Assembly: GCA_905250025.1 (NCBI GenBank)
Contig: CAJNOJ010000011.1
Location: 315,287 to 379,286 of the forward strand
Length of the DNA: 64,000 bases
Source of the DNA: Adineta ricciae
Taxonomy: Eukaryota; Rotifera; Eurotatoria; Adinetida; Adinetidae
Reading direction: 5' to 3'
A program made the translations under genes and the position numbers. Shown one piece after another: positions 11,981 to 24,248 of this stretch (positions are counted from its first letter, which is position 1; each line of letters starts with the position of its first letter). Under the pieces are notes generated by a model. That model saw only the letters and a program-made list of their open reading frames with translations. It had not been told where the DNA came from and did no database searches.

Positions 11981-12445
11981 CTTTTAAAGCAGTTATCATT
12001 TTCTTTTCTTTTTTTGTATCTTCAGCGTCCTTTTTTCTACGTAAGGAAAAAGACTTTATACAAAAAGATGTTTTATATTGATTTGAATAGTAAAAGACAC
12101 CAACGAAGGTTTTATTCATAACAAATTCAATCTATTTCCTCGTCTAAACTTTCAATCTTACCCGCAAAATGATCAATACTCTATTGAGACTCTTTCATCT
12201 GATGATAGATGGCGCTTGTATGTTTCATCGGATGAATGAAAGTTTCGAAACTTTCTCTTTGGATTGAACTCCATTTGGTTTCCTAGAGAAAAAGAGATGA
12301 TAATCATATGGATTCTTAACGATTTATCGACAAATGTTTTATGTGTTTCATCACTGGTCATTTCACATGACAAATCGAACAGATTGTCTTCTCTTTGTTC
12401 GCTTCGTTTTATTTCTTCATCGCGTTTTACAGATAATCGATTGAC
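11981..12445. other. Upstream region of the SAC3/GANP gene
   Basis: No coding exon seen. It contains a TAGATGGCGC motif at 12206 and, close before the ATG, TTTTACAG, which could be a splice acceptor of a 5' UTR intron or a trans-splice site. Confidence 0.4.
12206..12217 (+). promoter_or_regulatory. TAGATGGCGCTT motif
   Basis: This short sequence lies 229 bp before the SAC3/GANP start codon. The same core, AGATGGCGC, occurs upstream of MAF1 (both copies) and HSPBP1. It resembles the core of the CTCF binding motif (and partly YY1). Whether it is a bound site here is unknown. Confidence 0.35.
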
Positions 12446-15400
12446 ATGTCCACGAGCGATCAATTAGCTACCCTTGTAACTCAACTGAAAGAACGTCGTG
12501 CCCTTACATTCCAAGACAAGCTCAAATCGTTGGATATTCGCGATGAAATTTGGCGAAAATGTAAGCGTTTTCGAAAAACTTTTCAGTTTACAAGTGAGTT
12601 CTTCCTTAGACATTGATCTTAACAAAGGTTCAACAATCGATGCAACTGCTGCGCAACGAACCGGCTTATGTACCGATATGTGTTGTGAACGAGAGCGGAT
12701 CACTCGGGAATGTCAACGGCTTTTCAATCCCTATGAATTTGATTCGGATACTCGCGCAGTGCGTTCTTTTTAAATTTATCATCATCTTTCAACTTACTAT
12801 TCATTTTTCTCCTAGTTAAACCAATCATTGATGGTCACTCAATATTCTCGTGCATCAGCTGATCAAGTAAGTTGAAATTTACATATTAGTATATTGTCAT
12901 TTTCAAACAATTGTAGGCTATGCCTTCAGCATACGACCTTCGTTCAGGTCCAGTTCTGTTGCAAACGATGAATTATTTGATAACAAATATCATGGACAAA
13001 TTTGATCAGGACCGTGAACAAGCCGATTGGTATAACTTCTTGTGGGATCGTTTACGAGCCATTCGAAAGGTAAGATCAATGATGAATGGTAATTAAACAA
13101 ACAATGGTTTTAGGAAATCACCCAACAACATTTACGTGACGAAACTGCCATCGAAATTCTTGAACAATGTGCACGTTTTCATATATTTTGTTCGGCGTTT
13201 TTATCTGAATATTCTCGTGACGCATTTGATCCTAATTTGAATATGAAAATGTTAATCGATTGTCTCAATCAACTACGTGATTGTTACTTGACACATAAGC
13301 AGCAAAATAATTATCAAGCATTAAAAAATGTCGCCGAATTTTCTTCTTACATGTTACTAATCAACTTAAAGGATGATAATGAAACTCTACTGTAAGATTC
13401 TTGCGATTACTTCATGTTATTTGAGCAAATTCTTTGTATATTTAGACGTATTCGTCGTTTGATTCAGGACATCACTCATATCTCCGAAGTTCAAGTTGCT
13501 TTGAATATTCATCGATCGTTACTGTTGAATAACACGACGAAATTCTTTTCATTAATTGCGAATGAGGCGACATTGTTACAATCCTGCATACTTCATCGAT
13601 ATTTTCACATTATACGTTTAAAACGTCTACATTCATTAGTTGCATCGACACGTCCTGGTCAGGAAATTTCCTTGACGGATTTGACACATATTCTTGGCAT
13701 GGATAACGATGATGAGACGAAAGATTACCTCGAGCAACTGGGATATTCGATAACAGGCACAAGTTCGGGAATGTGTTTTACAACTCCAACGGATAATCAA
13801 AATCAGCAAGAGCAACAACATCCAACCAATAGATTATCTCAGAAATTGGTCAAATCGAAATTTCATGAGAATTTAAAAGATGTAAGTTTGAAAGCCAGTA
13901 TTCAATGATATACAAAATCATGATTTATTGCAAATAGATTATCACTGGTAGATCTGATACGCCAGTTGTGATTCCTGATATAAATGTGGAAGATAGTTTT
14001 GATTTACAAGGATCGTTTATTGGCAAAATCCCGTTCGATATTGACTCATCAAGTAAACCATAGTTTGTATGATAAGAACTCGCATATTGATTTCTAAATT
14101 TCAGTGTCACTCCCGGTACGAAGACCACTACCACCAACTACAACTTCCAACAATACTACAGAATCACGGCCGCAGCAGAAACCAATATCAACAAGAATTC
14201 AACCAGCAGTACCCACTCCACGTCCACTTATGGAGAATGCTCTTCGATCACTAGCATCAACCACAACAGCAAATCCATTTGTAACAACAATTAGAAAACG
14301 TCACCATCAATATTTACTTTTTTTTTATCTCTATAGGCAATGAGTTCTCGTATTATGTCAGCGGGCAATATTTTCGTCACTGCTACATCTACAACAGCAA
14401 CGCCAACCGTTACACAATCACCCTTTCGTTTTGGAGGATTCGGCGTAAACCGAGCGCCTGTTTCACGTTCAGAGTATTCACCCCATACCGTATCTCTCTA
14501 ACTGAATCGAATCTTTTTGAATTTTCTTAGTGCACCTAATCCATTCACGCAATCTACTTTATCTACCAGACTATTTGATTCCAAATCTCAAGCACTAGTT
14601 ACATCTCAACCAACACTTCCGACTTTAAATCCACCAAATCAAGTTATCCGCCATTTACCATCGCCAATCGAACCAGTTCTCGCACCAAATCCACCTCCAA
14701 AAACACCACTCACTAAGCCAGATCTTGTCAAACAACCACCAGTGCTCGCTCCTCCCGTAGCTCGACGACTATCCACGAGTTCCATGGATACATTCATCGA
14801 CGAACTCTATGAACAACTGATCGATCCATTGGTTCAAGAAACGGCATGTCAAATCTTCGAGTAAGTCAAACACAGCAACTTTCTCAAATATTTAATCGTA
14901 ACTTTTTTAAGTGAACTAATCTCCCAATGGAATAAATTAACTACTGAGACAGTTAAAATATTCAATGAACTTCTTTCGGAAGAGATAATCTCGATAGCTA
15001 CTGAATATCACAGTGATATTGCACTCCATGAAAAGATGTACAATGACACAATCATGGAACTATATGAACGCAAACGAAAGAAATATTTAACACGAAAATA
15101 CTTCGTCATTTGGCTGGAAAATTCTCTCCAGGCGAGAGAAGAACGTTTGATTCTTCAAGATTTACAATTAAAATATCATTTTCCAAAGAACGAACAATTG
15201 CTTGAGTTTCTAACTGGACTTCAATTGATTAGCGAACACGATTTAACAGTCGAACAAGCAGCTGACATCCTCAAATCTCGTCGTTACTTGAAACAAACTC
15301 ATTTGAAAACGATCGAACGCTTCTCGACTGACTTGTTCCAAGAACTTCTTCACGATGAATTGCAATCGATCGTTCGTGAATCCAACCAAGAATTGGAACT

Positions 15401-15689
15401 ACGGCAGAAACTGTTGACCAGTTCTCTTGAAAAACAAGCCAAACTCCAACGTGAACGTTATCTTCGGATGAAATACATTTCACTTTGGCTTCGTTACGTT
15501 CGCCGACGTCGAAAGGAACGCCGCGAGAAGTACACGACAAGCAAACGCGTGAACGAATCTGTTCAACGACGTAGTAACAAGAAATTAAAAGAAAATTCGC
15601 ATCAGTATCAAACATTAAAAAGTTCATTCGATCAATTAGCAACTGATCTCAATCAAATTCAATTATTTATAGATAAACTTACTTCTTAA
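12446..15689 (+). CDS. MCM3AP: SAC3/GANP-domain mRNA export factor (MCM3AP-like)
   Basis: Eleven exons are inferred: 12446-12560, 12610-12758, 12816-12866, 12917-13069, 13114-13391, 13446-13881, 13938-14052, 14105-14280, 14337-14473, 14531-14860 and 14912-15689; 905 residues. The SAC3/GANP domain spans about residues 55-440, with family hallmarks GLCTDMCCERER, QYSRASADQ, RSGPVLLQTMNYL, LRAIRKEITQQHL and CARFHIFCSAFL. A Pro/Thr/Gln-rich linker follows with FG-like pieces (FRFGGFG), then a helical, basic C-terminal region. Such proteins scaffold the TREX-2 complex, which links transcription to mRNA export at the nuclear pore. It is shorter than human GANP and I see no acetyltransferase domain. 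The exon 9/10 join uses a weak donor (GTATTC) chosen for phase. The next gene starts 124 bp downstream on the same strand. Confidence 0.88.
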
Positions 15690-15813
15690 ATCTATCTGTT
15701 TTTGCTTTGTCTAATGTAAAAGTGATTTTTTTTGTATAGAAAAGAGAAACCAAACAAACGAGAAGAATCTTTTCTTTCTCAAGATGATAAACATGATATA
15801 ACAATGTGCCATT

Positions 15814-16838
15814 ATGCGATTGTTTAGAAAGAATATGTTCTGGGCGATTCTACTTCAAATCTGTCTGTATTTTGCCATTGTTGCTTTGGTTGCCTATTGG
15901 ATACTTCCATCTCATGTTGATGTTGAGAAATATTTTCACAATAAAGTCGTGTGGATAACGGGTGAGTCAAAGTTGTTGATCATATTTCATAGGTCGTGAA
16001 CATTTCTTTTTTTTAGGAGCATCGTCAGGCATCGGTCGGGAACTTGTGAAACAATTGGCTCGTCGTTCGCCAACAACACGACTGGTTCTGTCAGCAAGAC
16101 GCGAAAATGAGCTACATAATCTTGCTAGAGAATTAAACCTCGATTTCGAACACTGTTTAGTCTTACCATTAGATCTTGAATTACAATACGATTGTTTCAA
16201 ATCGAAAGTTGATCTCGTCCTCGAACGCTTCGGTCAGATAGATATCTTGATAAATAATGCTGGAATATCTCAACGAAGTTTTATCCACGAAACGGGTTAC
16301 AGTGTCGATTCAAGATTGATGAATATCAATTATTTAGGAACAATTACCTTGAGTAAGACAATTCTCCAGGTCAGTCAACAATCATTCAGACGAAGCGAGC
16401 ACGATAGACTTCTTCTTTTAGCATTTCATCGAGCGACAAAAGGGACAGTTTGTTGTGGTGACATCAGCGGCTGGTTATATGGGTTCGGCTCTACGATCCT
16501 CCTATGCTGCTTCCAAACATGCCTTGCACGGCTTCTTCGATTCTCTTCGATTAGAACATGCCCACGATAACATCGATGTGACCATTGTTTGTCCCGGGTT
16601 CGTTCGAACATCGATTTCTCAGAATGCTTTTGTAGGTTCGGGATTACTGTACGGTAAAATGGACCCGAAAACCGAAAAAGGAACTGATCCATCTAAATGT
16701 GCAGATGACATCATTCTTGGCATTGCCAACCGTGATCATGAAGTTTATGTCGGATATTTAGCATCGCCTTTGATTTATCTTCGTCGGTTTTTTCCTCGAA
16801 TACTTCATTTTGTTCTTTTGCGTGTTCAATCGACTTGA
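15814..16838 (+). CDS. DHRS7: Short-chain dehydrogenase/reductase, DHRS7 type
   Basis: Three exons, 15814-15961, 16017-16369 and 16422-16838, 305 residues. The N-terminus is a membrane anchor (residues about 8-31). A classical SDR fold follows: cofactor motif TGASSGIG, structural NNAG, catalytic Ser in VVTSAAGYMG and YAASK with catalytic Tyr and Lys, then CPGFVRT. An arginine just after the glycine motif side (LSARREN) suggests NADPH preference. The protein should be a membrane-anchored NAD(P)-dependent oxidoreductase of the endoplasmic reticulum acting on lipid or retinoid-like substrates; the substrate cannot be told from sequence. A splice acceptor (TTTTTGTATAG) lies about 75 bp before the ATG. 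The PRC1 gene follows only 53 bp downstream. Confidence 0.9.
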
Positions 16839-16891
16839 TTAAGTCTGATAGGTGCAATGTGAGAATAGACTCTTCTTTTCTAGATTAAATC

Positions 16892-19179
16892 ATGACAGAA
16901 ACTCTACCGATCGATTCATTAATGATTGATCGATGGACAAGTCAATGGATGAAACAACTTGGTTTTAATAACGAACAATTACTCAAACGGAATCATAAAG
17001 TCGAACAATTTTCACGAGTAAGTTCGATTCGTAAGCAATGGAATGTGAATGGAATTCTTTCTTAGATACTATTGGAACGCATTCAGAAAAAGAAACAAAC
17101 AGATATCGCTCAACGTGAACAACTACTGATTGAAACTTTACGCGAATATGAACATCGATTGAGTCGAACAGGATTCGATAATGATATCAGTGTAAGTTAG
17201 ATTTGTTGTAAAGTCGGAATTGATTGTGTCTTTGCAGGAAGATTTCGAAACGATGAAATTAAGGCAGAAAGAATTGTTGATCGAAAAAAAGCATCAGGAA
17301 TTAGATGTGAAAGAAGAGCAATTTATTAAAGAACTCGATCAACTGTCTCAAATAGAACGATCTCTATGTCAAATTCTTACAGCAACAGAAATGGAACTTG
17401 TTCCAGGTGAATAAGAATAAGAAAATAAAGCTGTAAATCGTTCAATTGTGCGATTTAGATGAAACCTTAGTCAAACGAATTCAGCGTTTACAAGATTATT
17501 TAACCACACTGGAGAATCTCAAAGTTTGTTATTTAAACAGAGCCTAGCTTTGAGAAAATCAGTTTGATTTCGACTAGAATGACCGAATGATCACGTTGAA
17601 ATCCTATCGAACTCGATTGAACGATTTATGCACTCAGCTTGATTATAAATTAGATGATCAATCAGTTGTAACGCAATTAGTCGACGAGAAATATGAATCT
17701 TGTTTAGCGACGGATTCACTCAGACAAATCGAATGTCTGCTCAATGAGGTATGTTACGATTTCGTCTATTAATGCGATTCATTTTCTCCATTTCAGCTCG
17801 ATGTTAAATACGAAGAACAAGGAAAACATGTTCATAGACTTATCGAAACGTTAGAAAAATTGTATTCAAAATTGACAAAAGATGATGCATCGCCACCGAA
17901 GCGTTCAGCTGCATATATTTTACGACACAATACTGCAGAAACAGTGACGCAAGTAGGAGAAAATCGAACTTTTCTTCTTCAGAATCCAATCCTTATCTTT
18001 TTGTCTTTATCATCGAAGTTAGAACAGGAAATCGCTGATCTACAAGCAAAACGTATGGCAACTAGTAAAGTATACTGTGAAAATTTGCGAAAAAAGATCG
18101 AAGATCTCTACGATCGATGTCAACTTGGTGCATCTGAACGACATACCATTGATTATGGTAGGCTCAGTTTTGTTCCATTAGATATGTTTAGACAATTTCC
18201 AATGTTTAAATCATAGAAAATCTTACGCCAGATACACTCGATGAATGTGATCGAGAATACGATCGTTTAGATGATCTATACCGCATTCGACAACCTATTA
18301 TTGATGCGTATGAACAATGGAGATTACTTGTTCAACAACATGCTGAATTCTTGGTAGATATTTCGTGCGAAAATCTAAATGAATTGTCGAATTTTGTTTG
18401 TTTTATAGAAAAAATCCACGTCAGCAGCACGTTTTCATGAACGCGGATATTCTGCAGTAAAGGAGCAAGCCGAACGAAAACGGTTTGCTATTGCTCTACC
18501 TAAAGCGGAACGAAATTGCTTAAATACACTTGAACAATGGGAGAAGGATCATCTTGACGAACAATTTCTAATCAACGATGTTCCACTACGTCAAATTCTC
18601 GATCAACAACACAATGGAACATCAAACACGACCACAACGGCCACAACAGCGCTAGCACCATCAAAAATAACTAAGACGGTAAGAATTCCCACCAAGATTT
18701 TTGTAAACTTTTCAATCGATCTGTCATAGGTATCGACATCATCAATCAGTTCCATGGCTGTTCCACAACGTACAGTATCGAAAGCAAATGCTCGAAAGAA
18801 ATCTCTTCGTAATCTTGTTAAACAAACCGTCGAATCTCATATGACTCAAAGTCATCACGAAGAAGCGGACGAAGATACACTAGAATTCACTCAATTGGAA
18901 AATATTAAACACATTAACGGATTGCCAAGAGTAAGTTTGACTTGTTCGAATCTAATCCAATTTTGACTTTTCTCGTCGATCAGATTGTGACATCAACACC
19001 AAAAACAGGAAAAAACAATCTACACCAAACCGAACATACTGTTGTCGATATGGGTCGCATCAAAACAAATGATCCCATCCAGAAACATCGTCCGTCCAAA
19101 CGAGTAGTAAGTGTGACGAGTTCCGCGAAATGTCCAAACTAAACATTCATTCCGATTGCAGATTCCAGTACGTCGATGA
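16892..19179 (+). CDS. PRC1: PRC1/MAP65-family microtubule crosslinker, copy A (complete)
   Basis: About eleven exons separated by introns of about 45-65 bp. The protein opens with MTETLPIDSLMIDRWTSQW and is mostly helical coiled coil. The spectrin-like microtubule-binding region is recognisable from family motifs: ENLRKKIEDLYDRCQLG, YEQWRLLVQQHAEFLKKS, FHERGYSAVKEQAERKR, TLEQWEKDHLDEQFLIND. A basic Ser/Thr-rich tail with probable Cdk-type sites (TSTPKTGK) ends in PVRR. PRC1 bundles antiparallel microtubules in the spindle midzone during cytokinesis. The codons ATG ACA GAA (16892-16900) lie just outside the duplicated block, which begins at 16901. The intron after VPG holds stop codons, so the frame breaks there and must be spliced. 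TTCTTTTCTAG lies 9 bases before the ATG. Copy B at 24256 is nearly identical. Confidence 0.85.
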
Positions 19180-19569
19180 ATATGTAAATTGAATTATTCC
19201 TCCTAGTTTTGATCTCATTTGTGAATAAACCTTTTCCTTATTGGTACAATTTGTCAGATTGGTTGATATGATTACATAAATAAAAAAGCACGTTAAATAT
19301 TTGTTCATATTCCTATCTACACAAGTGAATGTTTATTTCAAATCAAAGCTATGTTGTTCGATGTGCTTCTTTGTAATGTCGAGCATTACATGTTTACATT
19401 ACAACAATGCGTTCGCACGAGATGTTCAACATAATATACAAAAAGAAAAGAGCGGACTATCTAGAAAATGAAACGAATCACATTATACTTAGTTCACATC
19501 AAAATCTACACTGTTCTACACAGAACCGGAAAGAAAATGAAGAATGTTTATTAGTGAATCGCGTTTGCA
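19180..19569. other. Convergent intergenic region, copy A
   Basis: It lies between the 3' ends of PRC1 (+) and MAF1 (-). GAATAAAC near 19221 and ATAAATAAAA near 19276 could be polyadenylation signals. No exon seen. The matching region in unit B is 26557-26946. Confidence 0.5.
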
Positions 19570-20535
19570 TTAGCCCATAATTCTAAAAAAACGAAGGTTT
19601 TCATTGCGAAAAATTTATGAGAGAACTTACTCATCGAATGTCATGTAGTTATTTGTATTTAACGAATCACCTTCGTCATTACCTTCATCATTTGTTGCTG
19701 TTTTACAATCAGCTCGGCAAGTAACGAAAAGTATGCGACGAAGTCGCTTGTTATGAAAAAAGAAATTGAATGACCAAATGATTCCAGCTTCAGAAAATGG
19801 ATCAGACGTGCCATCTGGACGATAACTGTAAATCGCAAACGAAAACTTAGTGTCACTTTCTTCTCAAGCATCACAATTACCAATAGATTTCACTTTCTTT
19901 CAGATTGATTTCTTCATCGATTGCTGACCAGAGTTGAGGTGATAACAATCGATAATTATCACCGATCGTAGATAATAAACGCGAATCAACAACATTCTTT
20001 ACAACCTAAACATCGATTTATGTTAACCCAAACCACAAAAGAAATCAACTCGTACTTCTAAATTCATTTCTCGACTAAAATCCTGACTAGTACACGAACT
20101 GAATTCATAATCTGGTTCAAACGATGCATTCAATGTTGATATGAGAAAGATCAATGTTTTCCGTGGGATGGTTTTATACAACGGCGATTCATCATCGCTC
20201 GATATTGAACGAGCAATCGGATTTGGATATGTCACTGGCGGAGGAGAATTTGATAGCATATAATTGTAAATAGGCGATTGAGTTTGAGATGGACCTAGAA
20301 CTTCTAAATCACGTGGTGATGTTCCTGGTTCATTTCGTAGCTGTTTGTACAATTTTTTGGGATCACCTGCCATTTTACATGAGTAACTCTCCACTCTAGT
20401 TTTCAGATGAAAAGTACGTAGATGTTATAGGTATGAAATTGAAAGCGTTTACCGAGTGGTTACATCACAAACCGGTGTTTCAATCGATAGCGTGGAACTA
20501 ATTGCATCGAGCTTGGCATTTTCCAACAATTTCAT
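19570..20535 (-). CDS. MAF1: MAF1, repressor of RNA polymerase III, copy A
   Basis: Exons run from ATG at 20535 ([20 protein letters not shown], then CDVTTR) through an exon from about 20396 ([19 protein letters not shown]), a middle exon with [21 protein letters not shown] and FSREMNLE, and later exons with [11 protein letters not shown], the [17 protein letters not shown] motif and an acidic end (TFDEIMG). These match MAF1, which under stress binds RNA polymerase III and blocks tRNA and 5S transcription. The nutrient-dependent phosphorylation region is replaced by a Ser/Pro-rich insert ([11 protein letters not shown]). The last exon adds only a few codons after an intron at about 19580-19630. 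A TAGATGGCGC motif lies about 140 bp upstream. The gene faces PRC1. Confidence 0.92.
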
Positions 20536-20678
20536 TTTGATTGAGAGATGTTTTGAAGCGCTTGAAAAGAAGTTTGACAATGAATGAAAGTATACAGGAA
20601 TGACAAGGATGTTTTATAGTTTCTTGTTTATTTATTTTTTGCGTGTTGTTGTTTCATTTGACAGCTGACGTGATCTAC

Positions 20679-20689
20679 AGCGCCATCTA
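20679..20689 (-). promoter_or_regulatory. TAGATGGCGCT motif upstream of MAF1, copy A
   Basis: Read on the minus strand, the same strand as MAF1, 144 bp before its ATG. It is preserved in copy B at 28055-28065. It shares its core with motifs at 12206 and 56894. Confidence 0.4.
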
Positions 20690-20896
20690 CAAAAGAACGT
20701 CTCGCCGCCTTTTACTTCTATGCGATAAGATAACACGAACACATTGACTATGTTTGTTCGAGACTGTTTTGATATAGTTGAGAACTGAAGTTCTAGTTTC
20801 TGTTCTTTTGTTAAAATAATGATTATTTATATTAAAATTAACAAAAAATATCAGTCTCTTGAGAACTGTGCGCAGAAATCGTTTTGGAAAGTGAGA

Positions 20897-21313
20897 TTAT
20901 TTTGGTGGTGGTGATGGTTTATGTTCGCGATGGACAAACCAAGCTGGAGCACCAAAAACATGCTTTGGTTTATTTGGATCATCTTCACTTTTCGTTGAGC
21001 TATGTTCACATAATCCATCCCACCAGACTGGCGTTGGATATGCAACTGGTTCTTTACTTTTACGTGTTGCTGGATCAACATGTTGCAATAAATTGTGGCT
21101 GATACCTAATTTACATCGTCGAATGTAATCAGTGTCTGTATCTCGCACATACATGACTCGCGGTTGATTGATAGTTGTTTCATCATCGAATACGCCATTG
21201 AGGTATGGAATTTGTGATGGCGGAGGTGCAGTTACCAATTCCCGGTTGCCCTTTTTCAAAGGCGCATGAACAAACCAAACTTCATCTTCAGGCTTTCGTC
21301 GTAAATAGGACAT
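20897..21313 (-). CDS. Short C7orf57-like protein, copy A
   Basis: A single exon of 138 residues. The segment APPPSQIPYLNG, YVRDTDTDYIRRCKLGI, LLQHVDPATRK and EPVAYPTPVWW follows the order and wording of the conserved N-terminal half of vertebrate C7orf57, an uncharacterised protein linked to ciliated tissues. The C-terminal half of the vertebrate protein is absent; the frame ends in KPSPPPK and a stop. No signal peptide or membrane segment. Copy B (28277-28693) has the same length and differs at only a few residues (for example TTINQPR versus TTANQPR), which supports a real coding gene. The function is unknown. Confidence 0.8.
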   Translation of the reverse strand: MSYLRRKPEDEVWFVHAPLKKGNRELVTAPPPSQIPYLNGVFDDETTINQPRVMYVRDTDTDYIRRCKLGISHNLLQHVDPATRKSKEPVAYPTPVWWDGLCEHSSTKSEDDPNKPKHVFGAPAWFVHREHKPSPPPK

Positions 21314-21436
21314 TTGTACACTTGAAAACGTTCGTTCAAACTAATGTTGATGTTATGTGTCTCGAAGAAGAATAAGTCTAACCATATTTCAAGTTGTTAC
21401 TCTGTGAATAACCTCTAGTGAAATACAATCGATTAA

Positions 21437-21448
21437 TAGATGGCAGTA
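21437..21448 (+). promoter_or_regulatory. TAGATGGCAGTA motif near the C7orf57-like start, copy A
   Basis: A variant of the AGATGGC motif, 124 bp before the minus-strand start codon at 21313 but in the opposite orientation. It is also in copy B at 28814. Confidence 0.25.
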
Positions 21449-21519
21449 GAAAAGTTCTTCGAATGACTTTCAATACTCTTATTATATGAAAAACAAAACA
21501 AGACGATACAAAAGGAAAT

Positions 21520-24248
21520 TCACACAAGGACACTAAGTGAACATAGTTGACACTGTTCAGAACTCATTGACGAAGAGTTATTATCAGTTTTTGACGAGCG
21601 ACAGAGTCGATGGTGATGATTTTGTAGATTAAAGTCATCGTTTAAGATTTCTTGGTAAATGTGATAGTTTTGCCCGTGAATACTCGCCGAGCCCGAGTCC
21701 GTGGACGATGTTCCACTGCTATGATAATGTGTCGGACATGTACACTGTGTGGAGAGACTTGCTTGATAACTAATCGGTCGCAGCTGATGTGGAGGATGAT
21801 AAGATAGAGGAGGTGGTGGTGGTGGTGGTGGAGCTGGGTAGTAGTGTTGTTGAGATTGATTCGACCATGGAATCGTGTTTGTCGGTGTCGGACGAACCAG
21901 TAACGATTCACTTTTCGAATCATTACTTTGATGATACTTCGACGAACGTAAATGACAGAACAATACATATGGACAACGAGAAATAATCAAAATAATACAT
22001 GTGAGCAAGCTTAATACTAAAAGAACACCGAATATCGACCCGATGAGAATACTTTTCGTAGGTTCGTTCATGTACCATAAGGGTTGTTGCTCATCGCGTT
22101 GCTTAGAATCGATAATCAACGATGATTTTAATGTTTGAGTGGAAGTCATTTGTAATTGTTTACAAAACTTCTCATAATTCGTCTTTCGAAGAAGGTATAA
22201 ACAAACTTCGCCTTGTGAAACGTAATCGATTGTATAATTACGTTGTAAACTATCGAGTAATTCGCTCATTTTGTACATTGGAGCATTCGTACTGATCTTA
22301 AATCCATTGATACCATGATGTTTGAAATACCTTCGACGATGTTCAATCGAAGGATTCAAATCGATTGCCGAAGGAGATATCTGCCATTGAAGAAGTAATT
22401 TGGAATTATCAAAATTAGGTGTAACGATTAGATCAGCTATCCGGATTTGTTCCAAAGGAAATTGATCCATGATTGTTGTTGTGATAGTGGTCGACATACT
22501 CGAATAGAATTCTTCTCGACGATCAAGATTATTCACAATTTTTTCCACACTAAAATCAACAACACAAATGTTTCTTTTCATTGTATATCAGTTCTGACCT
22601 ACATTTTCATCACAGTCGTGGTTTCGGTGGGAATAGTGGTGCTGGTCGTCGTCGTCGTCGTTGTTGTTGTTTTTGGTTTCCTCTCGTCATCATTCATGAT
22701 TGTCTTTGTTAGGTAGGTACATTGTGGCGTAGTGATCAAGCTACATGCAAACGGTTCGTTTGGTAGTTCGTTTAAATTAACATTTCGTCGTTCAGGCGGT
22801 GATTCACATTGACCCGAGATCTTCAACTGTCGAAAATTTCGTTCCATTCGACAATCGCAATGCAATGGGTTCTGATCGAGTTCAAGCGTAAGGAGATTCC
22901 GATAGAAATTCAATGCACTGGTGTCAATCGTACAGATCTGATTGCGACGGAGAGATAAGATTTGTAAAGTTTCGTTAAGTTTGGTAAGAAGAGGAAAATT
23001 CTTCAAACTATTATTTCTCAAATCTAAATAAACGAAAATCAATGGAAATTCAGAGGAAATATACGACGCTACCAAGAAATTGTAAATGTGTGTGTTGAAA
23101 TGTGTTCGAATCAATGAATTCAATCTGATTATCGCGAAGATGAAGTCGTTCGAGTGATGGAAGATTCTTGAAGATCTTCTTCTCAAGATTTGCTCCTAAG
23201 AAATTCCCATCGAGATTCAATTGTTTCAACTTTGGAGCATTGATTGGCATCAAGTTCGTCAGCTGATTTCGATCGAGTTCGAGAAGTTCCAAGACCGAAA
23301 AGGTATTTCTGCTCTTCGAAGACAATTTTGTTAATTTATTCGATGATAGAAACAGTTTTTCCAACTGTTCCAATCGTGTAAAAATCGTCAAATCCAATTG
23401 ATTCAATCGATTATTTTTCAATGAAACGATTTTCAGATTTAATGGCAATTGTATCTGATAAATCGATTCCAGACGATTGTAATCCAAATAAAACTCTCGT
23501 AATTGACTTAAATGCACTAGAAATGTCAGTTGTTTCTCGGTGGTCAGTTCATTATTTCGTAAATTTAAAATCTCCAGTTGTGATGAGAGAGATTCAATGA
23601 CATTTTCATCAATGGTTTCAATTCCTAAATAAAAATCGTACTGAACAATCACGACATACGAAAATTCTCACAAACCATTATAGGATAAATCGAGTTCGAC
23701 TAACGAATTCGTTGGATTTGGATTCAACAAGCGAAGATTCAAATGTCGAATCTTGTTTTTACTTAAGATTAAAACTTTCAGTTTTCGAAATGCAGTAAGA
23801 AAAGGAATGTTGAGATATTCCAATCGATTTTCCGATAAATCCAATCGTTCCAAGTTTGGAAAGAGATTCCGAAAACTTTCGATCTCATCCATCTGACTAA
23901 TCGAACATGATTGTAATGCTAATTGAGTTAATTTTCTCATGACTAAACTCTGATTGTGATTTGTCAAATCCGATAAATCAAACGAACGTAACGATAAACG
24001 TTTCAGATTAGGTAATTCGGCAAGAATTTGAAAGAATGTTTGAGATGTCAATTGTGACGTTCGAAGAGTTGTGGAAAGAATGAATTCTTCTAAATAATTC
24101 GCTAGATCAATAAATGCTTGCTGATCAATACGATTGATTGGATTGGATTGCAGTTCGAGTTTACGTAATTTCAAACCATTAAATGCATTCTTATGTACAA
24201 CTGTGATTCGATTACCGGATAGAACAAGTTCGTCAAATATTATATTGC
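21520..24248 (-). CDS. LRR-FnIII-like transmembrane receptor, copy A (first exon missing)
   Basis: Reading from 24248, exons encode about a dozen leucine-rich repeats (for example LELQSNPINRIDQQAF, LERLDLSENRLEYLNI, LELDRNQLTNLMPINA), an LRRCT cap (NPLHCDCRMERNF...CESPPERR), a Thr-rich stretch, a beta-rich domain of about 100 residues resembling fibronectin III (DLIVTPNFDNSKLLLQWQIS...VCLYLLRKTN), one membrane segment (ILIGSIFGVLLVLSLLTCII) and a cytoplasmic tail with a nine-proline run, His and Ser. The layout resembles FLRT-type adhesion receptors. The exon for the signal peptide and LRRNT, present in copy B, is absent because the sequence stops 7 bases into intron 1 at the undetermined base 24255. 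No frame damage is seen in what remains. Confidence 0.8.

Noticed and set aside
12190-12260. Hammerhead ribozyme suspected from CTGATGA and nearby GAAA
   Set aside because: The core elements are not at the required spacing and stem II cannot form.
17220-17414. Frame-ending stop in PRC1 copy A read as a pseudogene mutation
   Set aside because: The stop lies in an intron: splicing from GTGAATAAG to GATTTAG restores the frame, and copy B has the same donor and acceptor.
22599-22640. Stop after VMKM in the LRR genes read as the end of a secreted protein
   Set aside because: A 50-base intron with good borders at this point joins the frame to the FnIII-like and membrane part in both copies.
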